From contig PLSV01000330.1 in NCBI GenBank assembly GCA_003165235.1, positions 2,416-61,005 on the forward strand: a stretch of DNA of 58,590 nt, written 5' to 3'. This document shows positions 1 through 8,800 of the stretch, piece after piece. A program made the translations under genes and the position numbers. The notes beneath the pieces were generated by a model. That model saw nothing but the letters and a program-made list of their open reading frames with translations. It made no database searches and was not told where the DNA came from. The first letter of the stretch is position 1; the number at the start of each line of letters is the position of its first letter. Origin of the DNA: Syntrophobacteraceae bacterium. GTDB taxonomy: Bacteria; Desulfobacterota; Syntrophobacteria; Syntrophobacterales; Syntrophobacteraceae.

Positions 1-64
1 CCGCTTCTGGTTGCCGTTTTGCAGGCTGAAATATTTTAATGCTATACTTTTGTCCGGTAAAAAC

Positions 65-120
65 GAATTGAGGGATTGGGGGACTAAATTCCTAAATTCC
101 TGAATTATTTTTTAATTGAT
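65..120. repeat. AT-rich GAATTGAGGGATTG-type spacer repeat, copy 1
   Basis: This low-complexity spacer reads GAATTGAGGGATTGG, then CTAAATTCCTAAATTCCTG. The same vocabulary recurs at 3740-3792 and 26655-26770. It lies just before the DUF5681 ribosome site. Bases 1-64 before it hold no gene that I can see. Confidence 0.55.
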
Positions 121-142
121 CTTTTAATTGGAGGTTTAAACA

Positions 143-631
143 ATGACAGCCGACACGAAGCTCCGGGGGGCCCCTCCCGCCCATGCCGCCGCTGAAACTG
201 CGCTGAATTTGCAGCGGGGCCGCCCATTCAAAAAAGGACAATCGGGCAATCCGAAGGGCAAACCCAAAGGGACCCGAAACAGGACCACGGTCATTGCTCA
301 GAATCTCCTTGACGGGCAGGCTGAAGCCCTGGTTAGAAAAGTGGTCGAGTTAGCTCTTGAGGCCGACCTGACTTGCCTTCGAATTTGCCTGGAACGCCTT
401 GTGCCTCCGAAAAAGGACGCGCCCATAGAGATCGGCCTCCCGGAGGTCCGCACTGTAGCCGATATTCCAAAAATCCTTGCCGCGGTAACGGCAAAGTTGG
501 GTGAGGGAGGAATCACCCCTTCGGAGGCCAGGACCGTTATCGATTTAGCCGAGGCTTTTCGCAAGTCGCTGGAAGTGGCGGATTTGGAACTGCGTATCTT
601 CGCGCTGGAAGAACAATTAAAATCTCATTAG
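143..631 (+). CDS. DUF5681 domain protein
   Basis: A 162-residue protein with the DUF5681 hallmark near residues 26-47, a basic stretch reading KKGQSGNPKGKPKG followed by TRN. The family is common near phage-like or mobile genes and its function is not established. The rest is helical with a charged C-terminus (LRIFALEEQL). An AATTGGAGG ribosome site sits 11 bases before the ATG. A tiny ORF follows after 10 bases and may be co-transcribed. The family assignment is by motif and no biochemical role is claimed. Confidence 0.75.
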   Translation: MTADTKLRGAPPAHAAAETALNLQRGRPFKKGQSGNPKGKPKGTRNRTTVIAQNLLDGQAEALVRKVVELALEADLTCLRICLERLVPPKKDAPIEIGLPEVRTVADIPKILAAVTAKLGEGGITPSEARTVIDLAEAFRKSLEVADLELRIFALEEQLKSH

Positions 632-641
632 GTGTAAGACT

Positions 642-854
642 ATGACATCATTGAAGATAAGAGTTGAAGCCCTGGAACGCGCCGGCAGCAGGGCCTGCGG
701 CAGCTTCGATTTTGCAGAAGCTTTGCGGGAGGCCCGCGAAGCCTTGAGCAGCAATCCCGCAATGCGCCCGGGAGATCATGTCGCCACCGAAGGTTTGAGT
801 GGCGAATCCGGCTGCGGCCCGGCCGTCGTAAAGAAGAGGCGTAGATTCCAATAA
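642..854 (+). CDS. small hypothetical protein, C-terminus built from a dispersed repeat
   Basis: A possible 70-residue protein 10 bases after the DUF5681 gene. The first 45 residues (MTSLKIRVEALERA, then FAEALREAREAL) look like a genuine short helical protein. The C-terminal third overlaps a 33-base segment (782-814) that recurs inverted at 35202-35234, where it is non-coding. The end of the protein may therefore have been rewritten by a repeat. Not recognised otherwise. Confidence 0.45.
   Translation: MTSLKIRVEALERAGSRACGSFDFAEALREAREALSSNPAMRPGDHVATEGLSGESGCGPAVVKKRRRFQ
782..814 (-). repeat. dispersed repeat, second copy at 35202-35234
   Basis: The reverse complement of 782-814 matches 35202-35234 at about 29 of 33 bases, including the shared core GATTCGCCACTCAA with one change. 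One copy is inside a small ORF and the other is intergenic after the COG2403 gene. It is either a REP-like element or a fragment of a larger repeat. Confidence 0.6.
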
Positions 855-1031
855 ATAACCTGAGGGGCGCCTCTATATGAAATGTCGCGCCTCAAAGATG
901 AAGCTCTTCGATAAAAAATCGTCTCATAACGGGTTGCTTTAATAAACTAATAGATATATACTGCCTCTTAGTCAGATTTGGTGGATCGAATTCGATATCT
1001 TCGATCTTCCCTGCCATCAAATCCCCATCGG

Positions 1032-1310
1032 TCACTGACCCTCTGCCCCTGCAAAGATTACATCTGCGACAGCAACCTGGTTGGCGACGATGATTTTGGT
1101 GCCGGCCGCGTAGCAGCGCTTCATTCGAGCCCTGTCGTAAGGTGCGCCCTGGATTAGTGTCCATTCGGAAGCTCCGGGTGAGATACTTGCAGTTTTGTAA
1201 TGAATTAAACACTTTAACCGAGTTTCCGAATCAGGGTCTTCCTGCGCGGCATACGAAATAGCGGCTGCCGGCAGCCACCCTTCGATCCAATGCCTTAGGA
1301 CCCGGAAACA
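1032..1310 (-). pseudogene. open frame lacking an ATG, probable gene remnant
   Basis: On the minus strand a frame is open for 92 codons between stops at 1313-1311 and 1034-1032. It has no ATG or GTG start. The translation looks protein-like: LIHYKTASISPGASEW, then YDRARMKRCYAAGTK, then IIVANQVAVADVIFAGAEGQ at the end. A 106-residue ATG or TTG frame (892-1212) overlaps it in another phase and has unnatural composition. I read this as a decayed or truncated gene of unknown family. The 855-1328 interval holds nothing else that I can support. Confidence 0.3.
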
Positions 1311-1328
1311 TCAAGGATTTCAGCTTAC

Positions 1329-2600
1329 ATGACTTTTGACGATTTACATCTGACCCAACCCATCTTGAAAGCTCTATCGCAATGCGGTCACCACACCCCC
1401 ACTCCAGTGCAGGCGCAGGCCATTCCGAAAATACTTGCCGGGCGGGATATTATCGCTTCGGCCAATACTGGCACCGGTAAAACAGCAGCGTTCGTTTTGC
1501 CGATCCTCCAGCGCCTCTCCGCCGCTCAGTCCCCTCCGGGCAAAGGGCTGCGCGCCCTGGTGCTTACGCCGACGCGCGAACTTGCCACCCAGATTCTACA
1601 GGAAGCGCGGACCTACTCAAGATATCTCAAAGTACACAGTATCGCTATTTACGGCGGAATGCCGTTCGGCGATCAGATCAGGGCGCTGTCTCAGTTGCCG
1701 GCCATGATCATTGCCACTCCGGGAAGGCTTATCGACCACATTTGGCGCGGCCGAATCGACCTGTCGAATGTCGAGATTCTGGTCCTTGACGAAGCCGACC
1801 GCATGCTCGATATGGGATTCATCAATGATGTGGAATTCATATCCGAGGCTATGCCGGAAGGATGCCAGACCCTGCTGTTCGCCGCCACGATGGGAGAGGC
1901 GCCAACAAGGCTGGCGCGCAAATTTATGAAAAATCCGGATCGCATTGAAATTGCCCAGGGCAAAATGACCCTCGACAAGATCGAGCAACGGTTGCATCTG
2001 GCGGACGGCCTGCAGCACAAAAACCGGCTGCTGAGGCATCTTTGCGCTGACACAAACGTTACACGGGCGATTGTTTTCTCGGCCACAAAGAGAGACGCTG
2101 ACAGCCTGGCCCGGGAACTGGGCGCCCAGGGATACCCTGTGGCCGCTCTCCACGGGGACATGACTCAAAGCGCCCGAAACCGCACCATGGAGAATATGAA
2201 GCGGGGCAAGATCAGGATACTGGTGGCCACCGACGTCGCCGGACGCGGGATTGACATAACCGGCGTCAGTCACGTCATTAACTTCGATCTGCCGCGCTGC
2301 GCCGAAGATTACGTGAACCGCATAGGCAGGACGGGACGGGCCGAAGAGTCAGGCATCGCGATCTCCCTTGCCTCACGCGCCGATCTCCCATACCTGGACC
2401 GCATCGAGCGCTACATCGGGCAAAATTTGACAATTCACGTAATTCCCGGTCTGGAGCCGGTTCACGGATTGATTAACTCAGGTAGGTCAAAGGCGGGCCA
2501 TAACGGCGCAGACAAAAAACGAGCTGCGAGCGGCCGCCAGGCCTTTGGCCGCCGCCAGGGGACCAGGGGGCTGGCAGGGGCTCGCTCAGCTAGGTCATAA
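1329..2600 (+). CDS. rhlE: DEAD-box RNA helicase, RhlE-like
   Basis: A 423-residue cytoplasmic ATP-dependent RNA helicase, the size usual for RhlE. RecA domain 1 carries the Q motif (about residue 28), Walker A ANTGTGKT (45-52), PTREL (81-85) and DEAD (154-157). RecA domain 2 carries GRGIDI (305-310) and an arginine-finger motif (330-337). A basic tail follows. Two core motifs depart from consensus. Motif III is AAT (185-187) instead of SAT, and motif VI begins NRIGRTGR instead of HRIGRTGR. The RhlE subgroup is inferred from overall similarity. A monocistronic unit is likely. Confidence 0.9.
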   Translation: MTFDDLHLTQPILKALSQCGHHTPTPVQAQAIPKILAGRDIIASANTGTGKTAAFVLPILQRLSAAQSPPGKGLRALVLTPTRELATQILQEARTYSRYLKVHSIAIYGGMPFGDQIRALSQLPAMIIATPGRLIDHIWRGRIDLSNVEILVLDEADRMLDMGFINDVEFISEAMPEGCQTLLFAATMGEAPTRLARKFMKNPDRIEIAQGKMTLDKIEQRLHLADGLQHKNRLLRHLCADTNVTRAIVFSATKRDADSLARELGAQGYPVAALHGDMTQSARNRTMENMKRGKIRILVATDVAGRGIDITGVSHVINFDLPRCAEDYVNRIGRTGRAEESGIAISLASRADLPYLDRIERYIGQNLTIHVIPGLEPVHGLINSGRSKAGHNGADKKRAASGRQAFGRRQGTRGLAGARSARS

Positions 2601-2709
2601 TGCCAATTTGCCGCCAAAATTGACCAATGGTCCAATGAACGTAACGTCTTAAACGGGATAAGACCTGCTGTAGCGCTTTGCTGATGGAATCTAAAGATTT
2701 TCGGTTCAT
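2590..2709 (-). CDS. possible 39-residue ORF after the RHH gene
   Basis: An ATG at 2709 opens a 39-residue frame (MNRKSLDSISKALQQ, then VLSRLRRY) just after the RHH protein stop at 2727. It overlaps the last bases of the helicase gene on the other strand. It sits where a toxin partner would be expected, but it is very short and has no recognised domain or clear ribosome site. Low confidence. Confidence 0.2.
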   Translation of the reverse strand: MNRKSLDSISKALQQVLSRLRRYVHWTIGQFWRQIGIMT

Positions 2710-2726
2710 GATTTCAATCCAGTCGC

Positions 2727-2945
2727 TCAGGCGGGTTTTGTCCACTGCCCTAACCGGTCACAAACTGCAGGGACATCCTCTCCCATGCAGGAGACCTCTG
2801 CGGTGACCGGCGGGTAAAGCTCCCGCCCTCTTTTTTCGATTCCATTTTCGAGTAGTTTGGCAATAATGTTGCTCCGCTGCCTTGGCGGGACTGTAGCCAT
2901 CATTCCGTCGTACAAAGAATCAGGAATTGAAACCAGTACTTTCAT
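2727..2945 (-). CDS. ribbon-helix-helix (CopG/MetJ-type) small protein, antitoxin-like
   Basis: A 72-residue protein starting MKVLVSIPDSLYDG, a beta strand followed by helices with RSNIIAKLLENGIEKR, the pattern of ribbon-helix-helix DNA-binding proteins and antitoxins. The ATG at 2945 is preceded by GGAGG at 7 bases spacing, which decides the start. A longer upstream extension in the same frame is antisense to the next gene and is rejected. No recognisable toxin is adjacent, so it is either an orphan antitoxin or a small regulator. Confidence 0.65.
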   Translation of the reverse strand: MKVLVSIPDSLYDGMMATVPPRQRSNIIAKLLENGIEKRGRELYPPVTAEVSCMGEDVPAVCDRLGQWTKPA

Positions 2946-3014
2946 CGAAGAACCTCCACCAGGTCTAAGCGGATATAATATTCCCCATATACCGGCCAGA
3001 GGCGCGAAGGTTTT

Positions 3015-3740
3015 ATGATAGAAATTAAGAATGTCACCAAGTGGTACGGGGATTTTCAGGTGCTTTGCGACATAAACGAGGTAATAGGCCGCGGGCAAAC
3101 AGTGGTGATTTGCGGTCCAAGCGGTTCGGGAAAGAGCACTCTTCTTCGATGCGTCAACGGCCTGGAGCCTTTTCAGGAAGGCGAGGTCCTCGTAAACGGC
3201 ATTTCGGTCGCAGACCCCAAAACCAACCTCTACGAACTGCGTCAAAAAATAGGGATGGTTTTCCAGCGCTTCGAACTCTATCCGCACATGACCGTCATGG
3301 ATATGATCACCCTTGCTCCGATGAAAGTGAAAAAGAAATCGAAGCGGGAAGCGCAAGCCAAAGCGATGGAACTGCTCGAGCGGGTAGGCATTCCGGATAA
3401 GGCCCGCGTCTACCCGGCAAATCTTTCCGGTGGCCAGCAGCAGCGTGTCGCCATTGCCAGGGCGCTTGCGATGGAGCCCGAATACATGATGTTCGACGAA
3501 CCGACTTCCGCGCTGGACCCCGAGATGATCCAGGAAGTTCTGGAGGTCATGACCGATCTGGCGAAAGAGGGAATGACGATGCTTGTGGTGAGCCATGAGA
3601 TGGGATTTGCCCGGGAAGTCGCCGATGAGATAATCTTCATGGACGGGGGGCGTATAATCGAACGCGGGACCGGCGAGGAGTTCTTTGAGAATCCCAAACA
3701 CCGGCGGACGAAGGATTTCCTCAGTCAGATCCTCAGGTAA
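3015..3740 (+). CDS. glnQ: amino-acid-type ABC transporter ATP-binding protein (GlnQ-like)
   Basis: A 241-residue ABC ATPase of the polar amino acid uptake family. It has Walker [10 protein letters not shown] (about 34-42), Q-loop [13 protein letters not shown], signature LSGGQQQR, Walker [13 protein letters not shown], and the switch histidine in VVSHEMGFA. These are the GlnQ/ArtP hallmarks. ABC ATPases of this type work with a permease and a periplasmic binding protein, but neither is encoded next to it. It may energise a permease elsewhere. The substrate is unknown, so the symbol marks the family only. Confidence 0.85.
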   Translation: MIEIKNVTKWYGDFQVLCDINEVIGRGQTVVICGPSGSGKSTLLRCVNGLEPFQEGEVLVNGISVADPKTNLYELRQKIGMVFQRFELYPHMTVMDMITLAPMKVKKKSKREAQAKAMELLERVGIPDKARVYPANLSGGQQQRVAIARALAMEPEYMMFDEPTSALDPEMIQEVLEVMTDLAKEGMTMLVVSHEMGFAREVADEIIFMDGGRIIERGTGEEFFENPKHRRTKDFLSQILR

Positions 3741-3792
3741 GAATTGAGGAATCTAGGAATCTAATTTCTCAATCCCTCAATCCTTCAATTCC
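3740..3792. repeat. spacer repeat/hairpin between convergent genes, copy 2
   Basis: The spacer between glnQ and rodZ reads GAATTGAGGAATCTAGG, then CTCAATCCCTCAATCC, then TTCAATTC. The two ends are imperfect inverted repeats, so the RNA could fold into a hairpin serving both convergent genes. It belongs to the same sequence family as 65-120 and 26655-26770. Confidence 0.5.
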
Positions 3793-4774
3793 CAGAGTCC
3801 GCCTTTGCATAATCAGGCAGGCGGAACCGCAGGACGCGCCCGGGATCGCGCGGGGCCTCTAACGGATGCTCGTTCCATTTCATGTGGACGCCTCCGGCGT
3901 TGCCGATTACGACCTGCAAAGCCTTATCGGCAGACCACTCCCTCCGGTCTCCTGCGTAGAGCATCGCGCTTCGGGTTTCCTTATCGTCGATTCTTACCTG
4001 AATCCAAACCGTCCCGTCCGCTTCGACAGCGAACTTATTCGTGAGGCGGTTTTCCTCCGCACCCAGGACCTGCCTGTCGTCGGCAACGGCCTCCGTGGAG
4101 TTGCTAAAAGCAAGTCGGGCCGGCGTGCCGCTATCCATTATTAAATCTTTTTCGGATGCCGCGCCGGCCTGTTCCCCCGGATTTTCGGCCTTTGCGGCTC
4201 CGTTGGCCGCCTTTTCCGATTCCATTATGTGAATCTCGGCGTTTCTTATCGCCTCATCGGCTTTCTGCCAATCAGGTCCGGGCTTGTCAATCCGAGCGCC
4301 AGGGCCGGACGCCAGCCGTTCCTGCAAGTCGGCGGGGATCTCCTCCTGGGTAAAAACCCTGTTTGCGTCCGGCGGGGCGAACAACTGTGAGCGTCTTTCC
4401 GATACCCACATACCGCCGTAGAAAACGGCCGCAGAGATCAAAAACAGGACTAAAAGCGGCAGGCTGATCATCCTGCGCCTCTTGTGCAGGAGTTTCATCT
4501 GCTGACCGTATCTTCTTATTCCTGCATCCTGGATACTGCATCCTTCAATTTCACAGCAGACTTTTCCGATTAGGGGCTCCGCTTCTATCCGTAAAGCCCG
4601 GCAGTAGGCGCGGATAGTATTCCGGATGAGAATAGAGGCGCCGAATCGCTTGAAGTCGCAGGCCTCAAGGGAAATGAGCATACTGACGCTGATGCCGCTG
4701 AGCTCGGAAACGGCTTCCAGCGTGAGATTGCGATTCAGCCTCTCAGTTTTGAGAAACTCTGCCAGCTCTTTCAT
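3785..4774 (-). CDS. rodZ: RodZ-like HTH membrane protein
   Basis: A 329-residue protein with RodZ architecture. A cytoplasmic HTH_25 domain (about 1-70, LTLEAVSELSGISVSML) is followed by a basic linker KRRR and one membrane helix (about 102-125). A long Ala/Glu/Asp-rich periplasmic linker and a C-terminal beta-rich DUF4115 domain (about 245-329, VWIQVRIDDKET) follow. RodZ anchors MreB and supports rod shape. It lies 14 bases after surA and probably belongs to the mfd-surA-rodZ transcription unit. Confidence 0.8.
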   Translation of the reverse strand: MKELAEFLKTERLNRNLTLEAVSELSGISVSMLISLEACDFKRFGASILIRNTIRAYCRALRIEAEPLIGKVCCEIEGCSIQDAGIRRYGQQMKLLHKRRRMISLPLLVLFLISAAVFYGGMWVSERRSQLFAPPDANRVFTQEEIPADLQERLASGPGARIDKPGPDWQKADEAIRNAEIHIMESEKAANGAAKAENPGEQAGAASEKDLIMDSGTPARLAFSNSTEAVADDRQVLGAEENRLTNKFAVEADGTVWIQVRIDDKETRSAMLYAGDRREWSADKALQVVIGNAGGVHMKWNEHPLEAPRDPGRVLRFRLPDYAKADSGN

Positions 4775-4788
4775 CTAATGATATTCAT

Positions 4789-5760
4789 CTAAAGGGAGAT
4801 ATGGATGAAAGCCTTTGATTCCAGGTCATGGACCCACTCTTCAAACTTGCGGTTCACTTCCTGCTCGTACAGATTTTTTCGAACCTTTTCGCGCAAAGCC
4901 GAGTCTGTCTTACTGATCTTCTTGCTGTCGATATCAAATAGCTTAATGATGTAATATCCGCCAGGCCCCTGCACCAGACCGGATACCTGGTCCTTCCTCA
5001 GGTTGCGGATCCCTTGGGCGATAAAGGGGGCGATTTCATCGCCCGCCAGGTATCCGACATCCCCCCCCTCCTGGGCGGCGGGTCCCTTGGAATACTGTTT
5101 GGCCATACTCTGGAAATCCGCGCCGCCTTTGATCTTGTCCAGTATTTCACGGCCTGCTTTCTCAGCCTCTTCCGGCTTTGCATATTTATCGCCGACCGGA
5201 AGTACGATCAAACCCAGATGGACCTTCTGAGAAGTCGAAGCGGCCTCGCCCCTCTCACCACTCAGATAAGTCTCGACCTGCTTATCGCTGATCAGCACCT
5301 TCGAGTTGCAGACCCGTTCCACGAGACGCTCTCGTTCCATGTCCTTCTTTATCTGCGTGCGAAATTTATCAAGTGTCTGGCCGTTAGCCTTGAGATTGAC
5401 CTCAAGCTGCGCTACGGTCGAATGGCTCTGCTCCAGAATTTGTTGGAGTCTGAAGTCCACCTCGGAAGAGCCGACCGTAACCTTAAGCCGCTCTGCTTCC
5501 ATGTCGGCGAGTTTCTGCCGGATCATCTGAGTGAGAACATCGTGTTCAACTTTCGCCTTCTTTGCCGGATCCGTAACATTCAGCATCGGCATGTTTTTTT
5601 CCAGAACTTTAATCTGCTGCCGAAGTTCGCTGTAAAGGATTATTTCTCCGTTGACGTTGGCCACGATGCGGTCCACCATTTCGGCTCGCGCCTTTGCGCA
5701 TGAAAGAACGCCGGCGAGAACAATGCAAACCGTAAGAGTTGCAACTCCACGAGGACTCAT
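4789..5760 (-). CDS. surA: SurA-like periplasmic peptidyl-prolyl isomerase/chaperone
   Basis: A 323-residue exported chaperone for outer-membrane proteins. The start at 5760 is chosen for GGGAGGTGAT directly before the ATG and because it gives a clean signal peptide (VATLTVCIVLAGVLSCAKARA). The SurA N-domain begins VDRIVANVNGEIILYSEL. One parvulin domain follows (about 185-290, with GGDVGYLAGDEIAPF). There is a short C-terminal helix. E. coli SurA has two parvulin domains and this one has one, which is common in deltaproteobacteria. A longer frame upstream to 5877 overlaps mfd and is not preferred. Confidence 0.85.
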   Translation of the reverse strand: MSPRGVATLTVCIVLAGVLSCAKARAEMVDRIVANVNGEIILYSELRQQIKVLEKNMPMLNVTDPAKKAKVEHDVLTQMIRQKLADMEAERLKVTVGSSEVDFRLQQILEQSHSTVAQLEVNLKANGQTLDKFRTQIKKDMERERLVERVCNSKVLISDKQVETYLSGERGEAASTSQKVHLGLIVLPVGDKYAKPEEAEKAGREILDKIKGGADFQSMAKQYSKGPAAQEGGDVGYLAGDEIAPFIAQGIRNLRKDQVSGLVQGPGGYYIIKLFDIDSKKISKTDSALREKVRKNLYEQEVNRKFEEWVHDLESKAFIHISL

Positions 5761-5861
5761 ATCACCTCCCGACCTGCTCCCTGTGTACACCCAGAGACTG
5801 CTTCTCCGTTTCTCATGGGCAGAGACGGCCTGCCCAAAAAGAGCGTGCCGAGCTGATTTTT

Positions 5862-8800
5862 TTAATGAGGTTCGCAATTTGTAGCATTTTCATGGAGTTC
5901 TTGCAAGATTCTTTTGAGCCGAAGGATTCTTTGTGGAAAGTTGCGCCCCCAAATTTCCACTCTTAACTTTCGTTCCGATTCCGGGACGAAGTTTAGCTTC
6001 TTCTTCTCGAAAAAAGAGATCACCGGCAAAATATCCACACTTTGGGCGAAGGTTAGAATGAAGTTTTCTGAGTCTCCATCCAGGCGAACAACTTTGAGCC
6101 GCTTGAGGAGGAGCCGCATCATCGCCATCAAAATGAGGCTTTTCACCGTTTCCGGCAATGGACCGTAACGGTCTCGCCATTCGCCGGCAAGGTCTTCTAT
6201 GGACTGCTCATCGGCCAGTGTAGCGAGCCGTTTGTAAGCGATAAGTCTCTGGTCGGTATCGCAGATGTAGTCTTCGGGCAGGAAGACGGAAACCGGCAGA
6301 TTTATCTCCGTTTCGATTGCCTCGGCCTGTGATTCGTCACCCTTCATGCTCTTTATAGCTTTTTCGAGCAGCTCCAGGTAGAGCTCGTAGCCGATCGCCG
6401 CGACATGCCCCGATTGCGACGAGCCCAGAATGGCGCCACCCCCGCGAATTTGAAGGTCGTTTAGCGCGATCTTGAAGCCGGCGCCCAGCTCGCTGAAGTC
6501 GAGAAGCGCACGCAGTCTCTTCTGAGCATCCCTGCTAATCAAGGTTTCGCCTGGAATGATGAGATAGGCGAAGGCCTGCTCGCTCGAGCGGCCCACCCGT
6601 CCCCTGAGCTGGTAAATCTGGGCGAGGCCGAACTTGTCGGCGCGGTTGATTATGATGGTGTTTGCGGCCGGAATGTCAAGACCGGATTCTATGATCGTGG
6701 TGCAGACCAGGACGTCTATTTTTTTGTGAATGAAATCAAGCATGACCCTTTCCAGGTCCCGCTCCCTCATCTGCCCGTGGGCCACGGAAATTCGCGCCTC
6801 CGGGACCAGAACTGCAAGCCTGGCCGCCATCTGCTGAATAGTCTGGACGTGATTGTGCACGAAGAAGACCTGACCGTAGCGGTTTATCTCCCGGTGGATC
6901 GCCTCGCGGATAGCGAACTCGTCGTAATTTGTCACGTAGGTTTCGATAGCGCGCCGATCCTGAGGAGGCGTTTCAATGGTGCTCAGGTCCCGAATTCCGG
7001 CTAGCGCCATGTGCAGCGTCCTCGGGATTGGGGTAGCGGTAAGAGTCAGGACGTCCACCGATGTTCGCAGCTTTTTTAACCTCTCCTTGTGCCGGACCCC
7101 GAATCTGTGCTCCTCGTCAATTATCAACAGCCCAAGGTCCTTGAAAACGACATCCTGCTGCAAAAGACGGTGCGTGCCAATCACTATATCGATCGAGCCT
7201 TTCTTGAGCCCGTTGAGGATTTCCTTTTGCTGAGCGGCCGACTTGAATCGGCTAAGAGAGGCGACATTGACCGGAAACCCCTCGAATCGCTCGAGGAAGC
7301 TTTCGTGGTGCTGTTCGGCCAAAACCGTAGTCGGAACCAGCATCGCCACCTGCTTGCCGTCCATGACAGCCTTGAATGCCGCACGCAGAGCGACTTCCGT
7401 CTTCCCGTAGCCGACATCACCGCATATCAGGCGGTCCATCGGGCGCTTGGAGATCATGTCATCCAGGACATCCTCGATCGCCTTTACCTGGTCCTGGGTT
7501 TCCTCGAAAGCGAAGGTCGTCTCAAATTCCTGAAAATAATTGTCGGGAGGCGTGAAAGAATACCCTTCCCCCACCTGCCGAGTGGCGTAAAGATCCAACA
7601 GTTCTTCAGCCATTTTCTCGGCCGACTCCCTTGCCTTCCTCTTGGCTCTTTCCCAAGACTTGCCGCCCAGTTTGTCAACTTCGGGTTCCTGACCCTCCAG
7701 GCCCATGTATTTCTGGACTTTTTCGAGCTTATCCACCGGGACATAGAGCTTGTCACCGTCCTGATAGGCAATGAGAAGAAAATCGTTTTCTGCGCCCCCT
7801 GCGTTCAAATGCGCCAGCTCTTTATAGACCCCGATCCCGTGGTCCACGTGAACAATGAAATCGCCCTGGTGCAGGTCCTGAAATGAATTGAGGAAAATAC
7901 CCGCAACAGGTTTCTGACCCCGCCGGCGCGACCGTCTCTCGAATATTTCCTCCTCGGCTATTACGGCCAGCTTCTCGGCCTGCCAGAAAAACCCGTTGCT
8001 AAGCGGCCCATGAATTATCTTCACCAGATTGGATCTGAAAGACTCCTCACCGAAACCACGACCGCTTACCACCGATTCTATCCCGTAGTTTTTCAGGAGT
8101 TCGCCGATTCTTGCAGCGCGCTCTTTGTGGGAGCAGATCAGATAGACAGAAACGTCTTCGTCGATCCACCTGCGCAACCGGGCGGCAAGGGGATCGAGAA
8201 GCCGCTCCCTGTTTTCGTGGGCCTTCACAGCGGCAGCAAGCTCGGTGTGAGGGGCCGTTCCGAGGTCGAATACCGTTGTGGCGCCCTGGCGTTGGGAAAG
8301 CGAGTTGGAAAGAAGCTGTTGGAAGCTGCAAGCGGCCTCAAAGGATTTTTCCGGTTCGTCATAGAGTTCGTTAGGGCGCCTTCTCCATTCGCTTTCCGAA
8401 CCTCCATCCTCCCATGTCCGCAAAAGCTTCTCCCACTGCCCCTCCATCTCCCGGCGCACCTGAACCGCGTCGGTCCAAACCAGGATAGCGTTTCGGTCAA
8501 GGTATTCCCAAATGGAGGCCGTCTTTTCAAAAAAGACTGAAAAAACGGACTCAAAAGCATCCAAATGGTATCCTTCGGCAATCCTTTCGAGCCAGATGTT
8601 CCCAGCGGCCGGAGAGAGCAAATCCTTTCTTACGTCCTCGTAAACCGCGTCCTGCGCCCGCTGCCTGGCTTCCACATCCAGGACGATTTCGCTTGCTGGC
8701 AGGATAACCGCGTCTTCCAACGCGCCCATCGAGCGCTGAGTAACCGGGTGGAACAGACGGATGGACTCCAGTTGGTCCCCGAAAAACTCGAATCGCAACG

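Noticed and set aside
892-1212. 106-residue minus-strand frame with Cys/Arg-rich composition
   Set aside because: Its composition is unnatural for a protein, and another frame in the same stretch looks more protein-like.
2946-3701. The upstream extension of the minus-strand frame that contains the RHH gene (324 residues in total)
   Set aside because: It is antisense to glnQ. The RHH gene has its own ribosome site at 2945, and residues upstream of it have no natural composition.
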